Position numbers and translations under genes: made by a program. From CAZLGM01 sp964558875 (GTDB lineage: Bacteria > Desulfobacterota > Desulfobulbia > Desulfobulbales > Desulfocapsaceae), in assembly GCA_964558875.1 (NCBI GenBank), contig CAZLGM010000131.1:1-9431 (forward strand): a stretch of 9,431 nucleotides of DNA. Direction: 5' to 3'. Below are positions 1 to 6,470 of this stretch, piece by piece; position 1 is the stretch's first letter; every line of letters starts with the position of its first letter. The notes under the pieces were generated by a model that worked only from the letters and a program-made list of their open reading frames with translations, was not told the DNA's origin and made no database searches.

Positions 1-139
1 TTGTTTACTCTCAAACAAAACTCTGAGGCCTTGTTGTTGAGACCGGGTGAAAGTAGTTCATCGGACATTAGCTGTCAATGATAAAAATGAAAAAAATGAA
101 AACAATTTTTCACGCCGGCTGTCTTTTCCACTTGGAGCA

Positions 140-157
140 ATTTTAATTGATTAAAAT
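140..157. promoter_or_regulatory. 18 bp palindrome, possible operator
   Basis: ATTTTAATTGATTAAAAT is an inverted repeat with 8 bp arms (ATTTTAAT / ATTAAAAT) around a central TG. It sits about 90 bp upstream of selA and overlaps the candidate -35 hexamer. Its symmetry is typical of dimeric transcription-factor sites. It is entirely A/T in the arms, so it could also arise by chance in AT-rich DNA. Confidence 0.3.
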
Positions 158-175
158 CGCTTATAAACGTAAACT
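147..175 (+). promoter_or_regulatory. Candidate sigma-70-like promoter for selA operon
   Basis: TTGATT (147-152) and TAAACT (170-175) are separated by 17 bp and each matches the sigma-70 consensus at four of six positions. The predicted start would fall about 65-70 nt before the selA ATG. The match is weak and the region is AT-rich, so chance is a real alternative. The -35 element lies inside the palindrome at 140-157, which would fit repression by a bound dimer. Confidence 0.25.
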
Positions 176-248
176 GGTGTGGAAGCTCTACTAGAAGAAA
201 TTAAGCATCTTTAATCTTTTTTCAACCTTCCTTATTACAACTCTTCAC

Positions 249-1649
249 ATGACAGATCAAAAACAATTCCTGCAATCACTGCCGAAAGTCGACGTGGCTG
301 TTGAACGTCTTTCGCAGGTAGTGAAAGAGGACTGCCCATATCAGTTATTAAAGTTAGTCGTTGCAGAGAATATCGAAAAAGAAAGACAACAGATTTTGTC
401 AGATGACAGTAACTGTCGCTTAAAGGACTTTGATGAGTGGATCGAATTCTTTCAAACCAAGGTAGCTGAAAAACTTCAGACTAATCTGCGTCGTATAGTA
501 AACGGTACTGGTGTTGTCATTCATACCAATCTTGGCCGTTCGCTTCTTCCTAAAGATGGTGGTGAAATGCTTGTTCAGGCTGCCACCCACTATTCGAATC
601 TTGAATTTAATCTGCAAACAGGGAAACGAGGTTCAAGATACAGTCTCGTTGAGGATATAATCTGTGAATTAACAGGAGCTGAAGCCGCTCTTGTTGTCAA
701 TAACAATGCAGCCGCAGTGCTGCTCACCCTTGAGACCTTGGCTAAAGGTACTGAGGTTATTGTTTCCAGGGGGCAGCTTGTAGAGATTGGCGGCTCATTT
801 AGAATTCCCGATGTGATGGCTAAAAGCGGTGCGGAACTGGTTGAAGTTGGAGCTACCAATCGTACCCATTTAAAAGATTATCGGAATGCTATTACCGAGA
901 ACACATCAACCTTGTTGAAAGTACACTGCTCCAATTATCGAATGATTGGCTTTACCAAGGAAGTCAGTATGGAAGAAATGGTTGAACTTGCCCGGGAGAA
1001 AGATCTTCTTGTAATAGAGGATCTCGGCTCAGGTTGCTTGATCGATCTGTCTCCATATGGCCTGCCAAAAGAGCCGACGGTTGGTGAGGTTGTTAAAGCC
1101 GGAGTCGATGTTGTCACCTTCTCGGGTGATAAAATGCTTGGTGGTCCCCAGGCTGGGATTATTGTTGGGCGTAAAGATGTAATAGAACGTGTAAAGAAAA
1201 ATCCGATGAATCGCGCTCTTCGCATAGACAAATTTACGCTTGCAGCGCTTGAGTCTATTCTCAGGTATTATTATGACACTGAAAAAGCACTGAAAGGAAT
1301 TCCTACCCTTTCCATGTTATCCATGTCACCAGACCTTATCAAAAAAAGGGGGCAAAAGCTGCAAAGAAGAATAAAGAAAAGTCTCAGTTCAGCTTGCCGG
1401 ATTGAATTGGTTTCTACTGTTTCCCGTGTCGGAGGTGGTGCAATGCCGGAATATAGCATGGATAGTTGGGCTGTAGCGTTGACTCCTTTAACAATGAGCC
1501 TCTCTCAAATGGAAAGGAAGTTTCGAGCCCTCGATGTACCGATTATCGGCAGGATTGAGGATAACCGTTTCCTTCTGGATATGAGAACAATTCAGGATTA
1601 TGAATTGGTCGAACTTGCTGACTCGTTGAAACGTTTCTTTCCTGTATAA
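249..1649 (+). CDS. selA: L-seryl-tRNA(Sec) selenium transferase
   Basis: SelA is a cytoplasmic PLP enzyme that converts seryl-tRNA(Sec) to selenocysteyl-tRNA(Sec) using selenophosphate. The 466-residue product is close to the E. coli length and recognisably collinear with it. Conserved blocks include GTGVVIHTNLGRSLLP (86-101), VVNNNAAAVLL (149-159), SRGQLVEIGGSFRIPDVM (173-190), the GATNRTH stretch (201-207) and FSGDKMLGGPQAG (291-303), where K295 is the expected PLP-binding lysine. A C-terminal IGRIEDNRFLLDMR block (433-446) is also typical. ATG 249 is the only usable start, because the upstream in-frame codons reach a stop at 192-194 with no other start codon. There is no Shine-Dalgarno sequence, only a pyrimidine-rich leader. 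The next gene starts 1 nt after the stop. selB and tRNA-Sec are not in the window. The product call is very secure. Confidence 0.97.
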   Translation: MTDQKQFLQSLPKVDVAVERLSQVVKEDCPYQLLKLVVAENIEKERQQILSDDSNCRLKDFDEWIEFFQTKVAEKLQTNLRRIVNGTGVVIHTNLGRSLLPKDGGEMLVQAATHYSNLEFNLQTGKRGSRYSLVEDIICELTGAEAALVVNNNAAAVLLTLETLAKGTEVIVSRGQLVEIGGSFRIPDVMAKSGAELVEVGATNRTHLKDYRNAITENTSTLLKVHCSNYRMIGFTKEVSMEEMVELAREKDLLVIEDLGSGCLIDLSPYGLPKEPTVGEVVKAGVDVVTFSGDKMLGGPQAGIIVGRKDVIERVKKNPMNRALRIDKFTLAALESILRYYYDTEKALKGIPTLSMLSMSPDLIKKRGQKLQRRIKKSLSSACRIELVSTVSRVGGGAMPEYSMDSWAVALTPLTMSLSQMERKFRALDVPIIGRIEDNRFLLDMRTIQDYELVELADSLKRFFPV

Positions 1650-1650
1650 A

Positions 1651-3807
1651 ATGCATCATTTCCCTTCAGCATTATATGATTTTCATTTAAGTGAAGACGA
1701 TTTTGTCCGTTTTCGATCTTCTTTTGCCCATCTCATTAAAGAAAAAATCCCCACCGCTGATGAGGTATTTTTCTCTACTGATTCTGTTGAGGGCAGTCTT
1801 TTTTCTGAGGAAACAGAGCATATAAAAAAGATCAAGAAAACGCTTGACCAGGTCATGGAAACCTCTACAGCTTCAACTGTCGGCGATGATTGCCTGATTA
1901 TCCCGTTCCCGTTGGACGGTGGATCCGTTGTTGGCGCAATCATTACTGGTGTGGATCCTGTACTTGTTAATAATGTCGGTGATGACTGGCTGGTGGAAAT
2001 CCGTGATGAGCTTAATGATCGTTTTTATCTGGTCAGGCATGCACGGATCGATCCCGAAACAGGCTGCTTTAATGTTGTAAGTCTCTACACCTTGCTTGAA
2101 TCGATTGAGGATTATGATGATCTGCACCTGATCTTTATCGAACTGCATCCTTACAAAAAAACAGCGCTTGATTCCATGCTTTCGGCAAGGAAATGCTCGA
2201 CTCTTCTCTCGATTTTTTCCGAGAACCGGTTTCCTGTTCATCATATTGGGCATCTTGTTTTTTGTCTTGTGTGCCTCCACCCTGAAAAGGAATTCGGTTC
2301 AAGATTTGGGACTTCTCTTCTAGCCTTTCTCAGACGTGAAAACTTTATAAAGGTTCATATCGGTTGTTGTCGTGCGGGTGAGGTTGTAAAAGAAGAAACC
2401 AATCCTGTAAAAAGACGACAGCAGCTGCTGGATGGAGGCTGGACGGCTTTGAAAACCTCCCGCATTAGAGGACCGTTTTCTCTGTATAACCATTTTCCGA
2501 GTCTTTATGAGAGCCGGCAGTTGCAACAGGCGCGATCAAAAAAAATCGTCAAGCGGTTGCAGGCAAAATGGAAAAAACTCGATTCTTTTGCCCTTGTTCA
2601 GTTTCAACAGGACCAACCGGATCTTATTGTCATAATTGAAAGTCTGTATTCGGTTACCGACCCGAACATGGTCGTTGAAGAGGAGGGCGATATTTATGTG
2701 CTGCTCCCCGGTTGCTCTGAAGGTGAGGCTGTAACCTGGACACAAAATGTTTTACGGAAATTGGATGAGGACAGTGGGAAAGAACAGTCGATTTCAGCCG
2801 GAATAAGTTATTTCCCCTATGCCGATTTCAAGAAATATGAACTCGTTGAAAACTGTCGCAAAGCCCTTGTTCATGGTGCCTTTCTGGGTCCTGGCACGGC
2901 TACGGTTTTTGACCATATCAGTTTGACCATCAGCGGTGACAGCTATTTTGGTGAAGGTGATATGGTGATGGCCCTGAAAGAATACAAGCGAGGTTTTGTC
3001 TGTTGCCATACCGATGTCAATCTGTTGAATTGTCTTGGGGTCACTTACGGTATTTTAACTAAACATAAACTTGCCGTGGAGAGTTTTAAACACGCTTTGA
3101 TCGTCGATCCGGATAATTACATGGCACTGTACAATCTGGGTTTGGCATTGGAACTCAATGGTGAGGCTCGGGATATTATTGATTGTTTTGAAAAAGCACT
3201 CGCTGTGTATTCCATTGACAAGGATAGTGAGGAGAGCAAACAGGATCTGCTGTTTCGTTTAGGCCGGCTGTATTGCCGGACCGACGACCATAAAAAGGCA
3301 AAAGAAATCCTGTTGCCCTGGTACAAGGAAAATGATGATAGTTCAAGCAGGGACCGCGTTTTGCGGCTGCTTGGAGAATCATGCTACGGTTTACAGGAAA
3401 AAGAGGACGCCAAAACCTGGCTGCAGCGGGCTGTTCATCGTAATGAGTTTGATTCCAAAGCGATGAGCCTCCTTGGGCTACTCTACCTGGAAGAAAATGA
3501 GGGGGATGACATAGCCCTTTCACTCTGCCGCAAGTCGGTTGAATTGGAACCTGATAACATTGTATTCAGGTTGCGGTTGTCAATGGTTCTTATTCATCTT
3601 AAACGGTATGATGAGGGTATCAAAGAGCTGCGCCCCTGTTTGAGGAACGAAAGGACAAAAGATCAGGCTCGTTTGCAGATGGGGGTGGCATATCTCAACC
3701 AGGGTAAGAAGAAGCGGGCCGCAAAATGGTTTGAAAAGCTGGTAAACGATGACAAAGCGGCTGCTGAACTGGTCAGCCAGGCTCATCAATATCTGGAAAA
3801 ATGTTAA
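1651..3807 (+). CDS. Tandem degenerate GGDEF-like domains with C-terminal TPR repeats
   Basis: A 718-residue soluble protein without signal peptide or membrane segment. Residues about 75-130 look like the end of a GAF-type domain (inference). A first GGDEF-like domain spans about 131-281: it opens with DPETGCFN (134-141, compare D-x-x-T-G-x-x-N) and ends with an L-L-D-G-G-W-T-A-L helix (259-267), but the signature position reads IGHLV near 199-203. A second domain spans about 304-421: EEGDIYVLLPGCSEGEA (344-360) aligns with the GGDEF hairpin and SISAGISYFP (380-389) with its following strand, but the signature is EEGDI. Diguanylate cyclase activity is therefore unlikely. Residues about 430-718 hold roughly eight TPR units, for example 456-488 and 490-521. 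It is probably a protein-interaction or regulatory scaffold; its partner is unknown. It starts 1 nt after selA and abuts the next gene, suggesting coupled translation. Confidence 0.75.
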   Translation: MHHFPSALYDFHLSEDDFVRFRSSFAHLIKEKIPTADEVFFSTDSVEGSLFSEETEHIKKIKKTLDQVMETSTASTVGDDCLIIPFPLDGGSVVGAIITGVDPVLVNNVGDDWLVEIRDELNDRFYLVRHARIDPETGCFNVVSLYTLLESIEDYDDLHLIFIELHPYKKTALDSMLSARKCSTLLSIFSENRFPVHHIGHLVFCLVCLHPEKEFGSRFGTSLLAFLRRENFIKVHIGCCRAGEVVKEETNPVKRRQQLLDGGWTALKTSRIRGPFSLYNHFPSLYESRQLQQARSKKIVKRLQAKWKKLDSFALVQFQQDQPDLIVIIESLYSVTDPNMVVEEEGDIYVLLPGCSEGEAVTWTQNVLRKLDEDSGKEQSISAGISYFPYADFKKYELVENCRKALVHGAFLGPGTATVFDHISLTISGDSYFGEGDMVMALKEYKRGFVCCHTDVNLLNCLGVTYGILTKHKLAVESFKHALIVDPDNYMALYNLGLALELNGEARDIIDCFEKALAVYSIDKDSEESKQDLLFRLGRLYCRTDDHKKAKEILLPWYKENDDSSSRDRVLRLLGESCYGLQEKEDAKTWLQRAVHRNEFDSKAMSLLGLLYLEENEGDDIALSLCRKSVELEPDNIVFRLRLSMVLIHLKRYDEGIKELRPCLRNERTKDQARLQMGVAYLNQGKKKRAAKWFEKLVNDDKAAAELVSQAHQYLEKC

Positions 3808-4506
3808 ATGGTAAAGTGTATGCGACGTTCTATTAAACACGGAAATTTCAGAAGCGAGACAGGTTACTGCCTGGACAACGACATGATAGGTGATTCCTGG
3901 CGTATGTTCAGGATCATGTCCGAATTTATTGCAGGCTTCGAGGCCATGTCGGCCGTTAAAACACCGGCGATTACCATTTATGGATCGTCCAGAACGAGGC
4001 CGGACTCCCGCTATTATCAACTGGCAGAGTCCATAGCCGCAAAACTTGCGGAACTTGGTTATTCAATCGTCACAGGAGGCGGCCCAGGCATTATGGAAGC
4101 GGCAAATAAAGGCGCCTTTGAAGCTGGAGGGCTCTCAATCGGCCTCAATATCGATCTTCCCCATGAGCAGGAGCTGAATAAATATATCAATCTCCCCCTT
4201 GATTTTACCTATTTTTTTGTTCGCAAAGTCATGTTGATGAAATATTCAATGGCATTCATCTGTATGCCTGGCGGCTTTGGATCCATGGATGAGTTGTTTG
4301 AGTCACTGACACTCATTCAAACCGAGAGGGTAAAGCCGTTTCCGGTTATTCTGGTCGGTAAAGAATACTGGAGTGGATTGATCGACTGGATCAAAGACCA
4401 ATTTCTGAAAAACGAAACTATCGACGAAGAGGACCTGCACCTTTTCAAGCTACTTGATGATGTTGATGATGTAGTGAAGATGATAACAAAAACAGTTGTT
4501 GTTTAA
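3808..4506 (+). CDS. LOG-family nucleotide 5'-monophosphate phosphoribohydrolase (TIGR00730-type)
   Basis: A 232-residue Rossmann-fold protein of the LOG family (lysine-decarboxylase-like by older naming). Members hydrolyse the N-glycosidic bond of nucleoside 5'-monophosphates, releasing base and ribose 5-phosphate. Plant LOG enzymes activate cytokinins this way; the bacterial substrate is often purine nucleotides. Signature motifs are present: GGGPGIMEAANKGA (90-103), an arginine in FFVRKVMLMKYS (136-147), and PGGFGSMDE (154-162), a version of PGGxGTxxE with Ser for Thr. An N-terminal W-R-M-F-R-I-M helix (31-37) is familiar in longer family members. The ATG directly follows the TAA of the preceding gene (0 nt gap) with no strong ribosome binding site. 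Starts at Met5 or Met26 are possible alternatives. The exact substrate cannot be told from sequence. Confidence 0.88.
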   Translation: MVKCMRRSIKHGNFRSETGYCLDNDMIGDSWRMFRIMSEFIAGFEAMSAVKTPAITIYGSSRTRPDSRYYQLAESIAAKLAELGYSIVTGGGPGIMEAANKGAFEAGGLSIGLNIDLPHEQELNKYINLPLDFTYFFVRKVMLMKYSMAFICMPGGFGSMDELFESLTLIQTERVKPFPVILVGKEYWSGLIDWIKDQFLKNETIDEEDLHLFKLLDDVDDVVKMITKTVVV

Positions 4507-4553
4507 TAAATTGCACTGATTCTCACTACATACATGCGATATTTGATGATAAA

Positions 4554-4560
4554 AAGGAAA
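4554..4560 (+). promoter_or_regulatory. Ribosome binding site of pilT
   Basis: AAGGAAA is centred about 8 nt before ATG 4565, a good Shine-Dalgarno match. It is the only strong one on the + strand of this window, contrasting with the three genes upstream and supporting independent translation initiation of pilT. Confidence 0.7.
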
Positions 4561-4564
4561 CAAT

Positions 4565-5647
4565 ATGGCTCAGATCGATGCTTTCTTTAAGCTGATGAAC
4601 GACGAGGGGGCTTCTGATCTTCATATGGTCGCTAGCCAACAGCCGGTTCTTCGTATTCGCGGTGATCTTGAGCGGGTCAAATTCAAACGGCTCTCCGATG
4701 ATGAGCTCAAAGCCATGCTTTATGAAATTTGTCCTGAAAACAAGATCAAAGAGTTTGAAGAGACCGGTGACATGGATTTTGGTTATGAGATTCCTGGTCT
4801 TGCCAGATATCGATGCAATTTTTTCCGTCAGAAGAACGGCATTGGCGCTGTATTTCGCGAGATCCCAAGTGATATTTTAACCTGCGAGCAACTCGGTCTT
4901 CCATCGGTTATTCCCCGGCTGGCCTATTTACCCAAAGGTCTTGTCCTGGTAACCGGACCAACCGGGTCGGGTAAATCGACAACCCTTGCCGCAATCATAG
5001 ATGAGGCAAACCGAAACAGGCAAGACCACATCCTGACCATCGAGGATCCGATCGAATTTGTCCATCGAAGTCAGAAGTGCGTTATTAATCATCGCGAAAT
5101 AGGTCTGCATACCAAGAGTTTTTCTGCCGCTCTGCGGGCAGCTCTTCGTGAAGACCCCGATATTATCATGGTTGGTGAGATGCGTGATCTGGAAACCATG
5201 TCATTGGCCATGGAAGCAGCCATGACCGGTCATCTGGTTTTCGGGACTCTGCATACCATCAATGCCATGAAGACGGTGGATCGTGCCATAGAGATGTTTC
5301 CGGCAAATCAGCAGGCTCAGGTCCGTTCAACTCTTGCCGATTCGTTACGGGCAGTCGTTTCTCAGACCCTGTTTAAGAGAAGAGATATTAAGGGAAGATG
5401 TGCCGCTTTAGAAATCCTTATCGCCACTCCGGGCGTACGAAATCTTATTCGAGAGGCCAAGACCTACCAGATTGTGTCGGCCATGCAGACAGGGAAGAAG
5501 TACGGTATGCAGACCCTTGATGACGCGATAATGGAGTATCTTGACCGAAAAATGATCAGCTCTGATGACGCATACTCAAATTGTGTCGAAAAAGCCAGGT
5601 TTGTCAAACATCTACGCAGACCACCCTCTGATTTTACCGAAGTCTGA
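4565..5647 (+). CDS. pilT: Type IV pilus retraction ATPase, PilT-type
   Basis: A 360-residue hexameric secretion-type ATPase that depolymerises the type IV pilus at the inner membrane, powering twitching and pulling of bound DNA. The N-terminal PAS-like domain begins with A-S-D-L-H (16-20), typical of PilT. The core has Walker A GPTGSGKST (131-139), the Asp box TIEDPIEF (158-165), Walker B with DPDIIMVGEMRD (197-208, E205 catalytic), and the His box TGHLVFGTLHT (221-231). VRNLIREAK (291-299) matches the AIRNLIRE motif that is characteristic of PilT, so PilT is preferred over PilU or PilB. The length is normal for the family. A 58 nt gap and its own ribosome binding site separate it from the upstream operon. 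Genomes of this kind often carry several pilT paralogues, so which one this is remains open. Confidence 0.95.
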   Translation: MAQIDAFFKLMNDEGASDLHMVASQQPVLRIRGDLERVKFKRLSDDELKAMLYEICPENKIKEFEETGDMDFGYEIPGLARYRCNFFRQKNGIGAVFREIPSDILTCEQLGLPSVIPRLAYLPKGLVLVTGPTGSGKSTTLAAIIDEANRNRQDHILTIEDPIEFVHRSQKCVINHREIGLHTKSFSAALRAALREDPDIIMVGEMRDLETMSLAMEAAMTGHLVFGTLHTINAMKTVDRAIEMFPANQQAQVRSTLADSLRAVVSQTLFKRRDIKGRCAALEILIATPGVRNLIREAKTYQIVSAMQTGKKYGMQTLDDAIMEYLDRKMISSDDAYSNCVEKARFVKHLRRPPSDFTEV

Positions 5648-5700
5648 TTATTCATTGCATAGTTCGGGTTCACTGCCTGTCCCGTTCGAGCGAATCGGCA

Positions 5701-5724
5701 TTCCGGTGCAAGCCGTAACCGGGA
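5701..5724. terminator. GC-rich hairpin in convergent intergenic region, possible terminator
   Basis: TTCCGGT (5701-5707) can pair with ACCGGGA (5718-5724), including one G-T wobble, around a 10 nt loop. It lies 54 bp after the pilT stop and is followed by AAATCTTTATT, not a clean T-tract. It could terminate pilT transcription, or be part of the adjacent repeat element. A canonical rho-independent terminator is not evident. Confidence 0.3.
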
Positions 5725-5733
5725 AATCTTTAT

Positions 5734-5761
5734 TGGATACCGGATCAAGTCCGGCATGACA
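5734..5761. repeat. REP-like dispersed intergenic repeat with CCGGA/TCCGG hairpin
   Basis: The core CCGGATCAAGTCCGG (5740-5754) forms a 5 bp perfect stem with a 5 nt loop, flanked by TGGATA on the left and CATGACA on the right. I recognise this arrangement as a short palindromic element widely scattered in intergenic DNA of many Proteobacteria and relatives, which often creates spurious translated fragments such as M-P-D-L-I-R. Only one copy is present here, so its repeated nature in this genome is from prior knowledge, not seen directly. It sits between convergent genes, a common location for such elements. Confidence 0.6.
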
Positions 5762-5815
5762 TACTCATACACCGCTGCTTGTGGTGGGAGTTTATCTGAG
5801 GGTAGGCCAAGATTT

Positions 5816-6379
5816 TCAGGTCTCCGGGTTCTTTTTTTTCTCAGTTGCTTTCTGAATTATGCCTTCTTTGTAAGTGTTGAGATAATCCTGTAGGTATTTT
5901 TTCTGAGCGTGGGTCAGCTTTTTGAAACGACCGTTCACATCATTTAATTGGAGTATCCGGTCGGTGGCTACGGGAAATTCCCTGGTTGTCTCCCGGACTA
6001 CGGTTAACCGGATTCGGTCAAGAGATCTCCCATTGAAGCAATTTAAAATATCGATTTCAAGATTGGTGGGATCTATTTCCTGGATATCTTTGTCATAGCT
6101 GAACCCGATTCCTTTGAGATGGATGTTTGATATCCGGCCGAACTGCAGCTTTTTTGTCCTTAATTTCACAAGTAAACAGTGATGAACTGTAAACCGGTCA
6201 TGTTTGCGCCGTTCGTTCGCAAGGGTAATGGGGCTTATGGAAATAAAATCCCTATGGCAATCCTTGCAGTGAAGATATTTAGCTCCCGGGACAACGTGCA
6301 TCCATGGTTTTCGCAGCAGCTCCACGTAGTTGTCGCTATTGCATGTCGGACATGTTTTTTGGGCTGTGTAGAGAACCAC
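5816..6379 (-). CDS. Zinc-ribbon PilZ-domain protein
   Basis: A 187-residue cytoplasmic protein. The N-terminus has two Cys pairs, C10-P-T-C13 and C38-K-D-C41, fitting a zinc ribbon. It is followed by a PilZ domain whose entry motif E-R-R-K-H-D-R (56-62) supplies the R-x-x-x-R expected for c-di-GMP binding (R58, R62). The second motif, normally D/N-x-S-x-x-G, reads N-I-H-L-K-G (85-90), with His at the Ser position. The tail has an L-T-H-A-Q-K-K-Y-L amphipathic helix (155-163) and a charged end. The start is GTG at 6377-6379, supported by a GAGGGA ribosome binding site; no better start exists. It lies 83 bp after comEC on the same strand and converges with pilT. A role in c-di-GMP control of pili or surface behaviour is inference, and ligand binding may be weakened. 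Confidence 0.8.
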   Translation of the reverse strand: MVLYTAQKTCPTCNSDNYVELLRKPWMHVVPGAKYLHCKDCHRDFISISPITLANERRKHDRFTVHHCLLVKLRTKKLQFGRISNIHLKGIGFSYDKDIQEIDPTNLEIDILNCFNGRSLDRIRLTVVRETTREFPVATDRILQLNDVNGRFKKLTHAQKKYLQDYLNTYKEGIIQKATEKKKNPET

Positions 6380-6385
6380 TTTTTA

Positions 6386-6391
6386 TCCCTC
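6386..6391 (-). promoter_or_regulatory. Ribosome binding site fixing GTG start of the PilZ gene
   Basis: On the minus strand GAGGGA precedes the GTG at 6377-6379 by 6-7 nt. No ATG in this frame lies upstream of the first Cys pair, so this site and the intact zinc-ribbon motif together support the GTG start. Confidence 0.6.
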
Positions 6392-6439
6392 AGTCCTTGA
6401 AAACGTAAACACTTCTAATACCAATTGATGTCTATATCT

Positions 6440-6470
6440 TCGAGTAGAATAAAGTGTAACTTTTACTCGA
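6440..6470 (-). terminator. Inverted repeat overlapping comEC stop codon
   Basis: TCGAGTA (6440-6446) pairs with TACTCGA (6464-6470), and inside it AAAGT (6451-6455) pairs with ACTTT (6459-6463), giving a 12 bp two-part stem with a 4 nt bulge and 3 nt loop. It includes the comEC stop codon (6463-6465). No U-tract follows on the minus-strand transcript, so it could be a weak terminator, an attenuating or stabilising hairpin between comEC and the PilZ gene, or chance. Confidence 0.3.

Larger units (their letters stand above)
1..248. other. AT-rich intergenic leader upstream of selA
   Basis: No gene can be supported here. Forward frame 1 is open from the window edge to a TGA at 79-81, giving about 26 unrecognised residues that could be the tail of an upstream gene. 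On the reverse strand an ATG at 66-68 opens a frame running off the left edge, preceded by a TTGACA-like hexamer but no ribosome binding site. The centre holds A-rich runs (81-102), a small hairpin TGAAAA/TTTTCA (97-112), an 18 bp palindrome (140-157), and a pyrimidine-rich tract just before the selA start. It most likely contains the selA promoter. Confidence 0.5.

Noticed and set aside
1..81. Open forward frame (about 26 residues to TGA 79-81) and reverse ATG at 66-68 open to the left edge
   Set aside because: Too short, no recognisable sequence, and no ribosome binding site for the reverse ATG; cannot be supported as a gene from this window.
1341..1352. A7G5 homopolymer run in selA and an A8 run at 2538-2545 in the TPR gene as programmed frameshift sites
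   Set aside because: Both genes are full length in the zero frame and no overlapping alternative product or stimulatory structure was seen.
3176..4020. Reverse-strand frames of 115 and 146 codons
   Set aside because: They lie opposite well-supported genes (TPR protein and LOG protein) and look like low-quality shadow translations.
5645..5647. TGA stops of pilT and of the PilZ gene as selenocysteine codons, given selA nearby
   Set aside because: Readthrough adds only 4 residues in pilT (before TAG) and about 7 in the PilZ gene, with no homology expected and no obvious SECIS-like hairpin.
5565..5772. Short frames on both strands across the pilT end and the repeat
   Set aside because: They read through the REP-like element and give the M-P-D-L-I-R type of spurious peptide known for such repeats.
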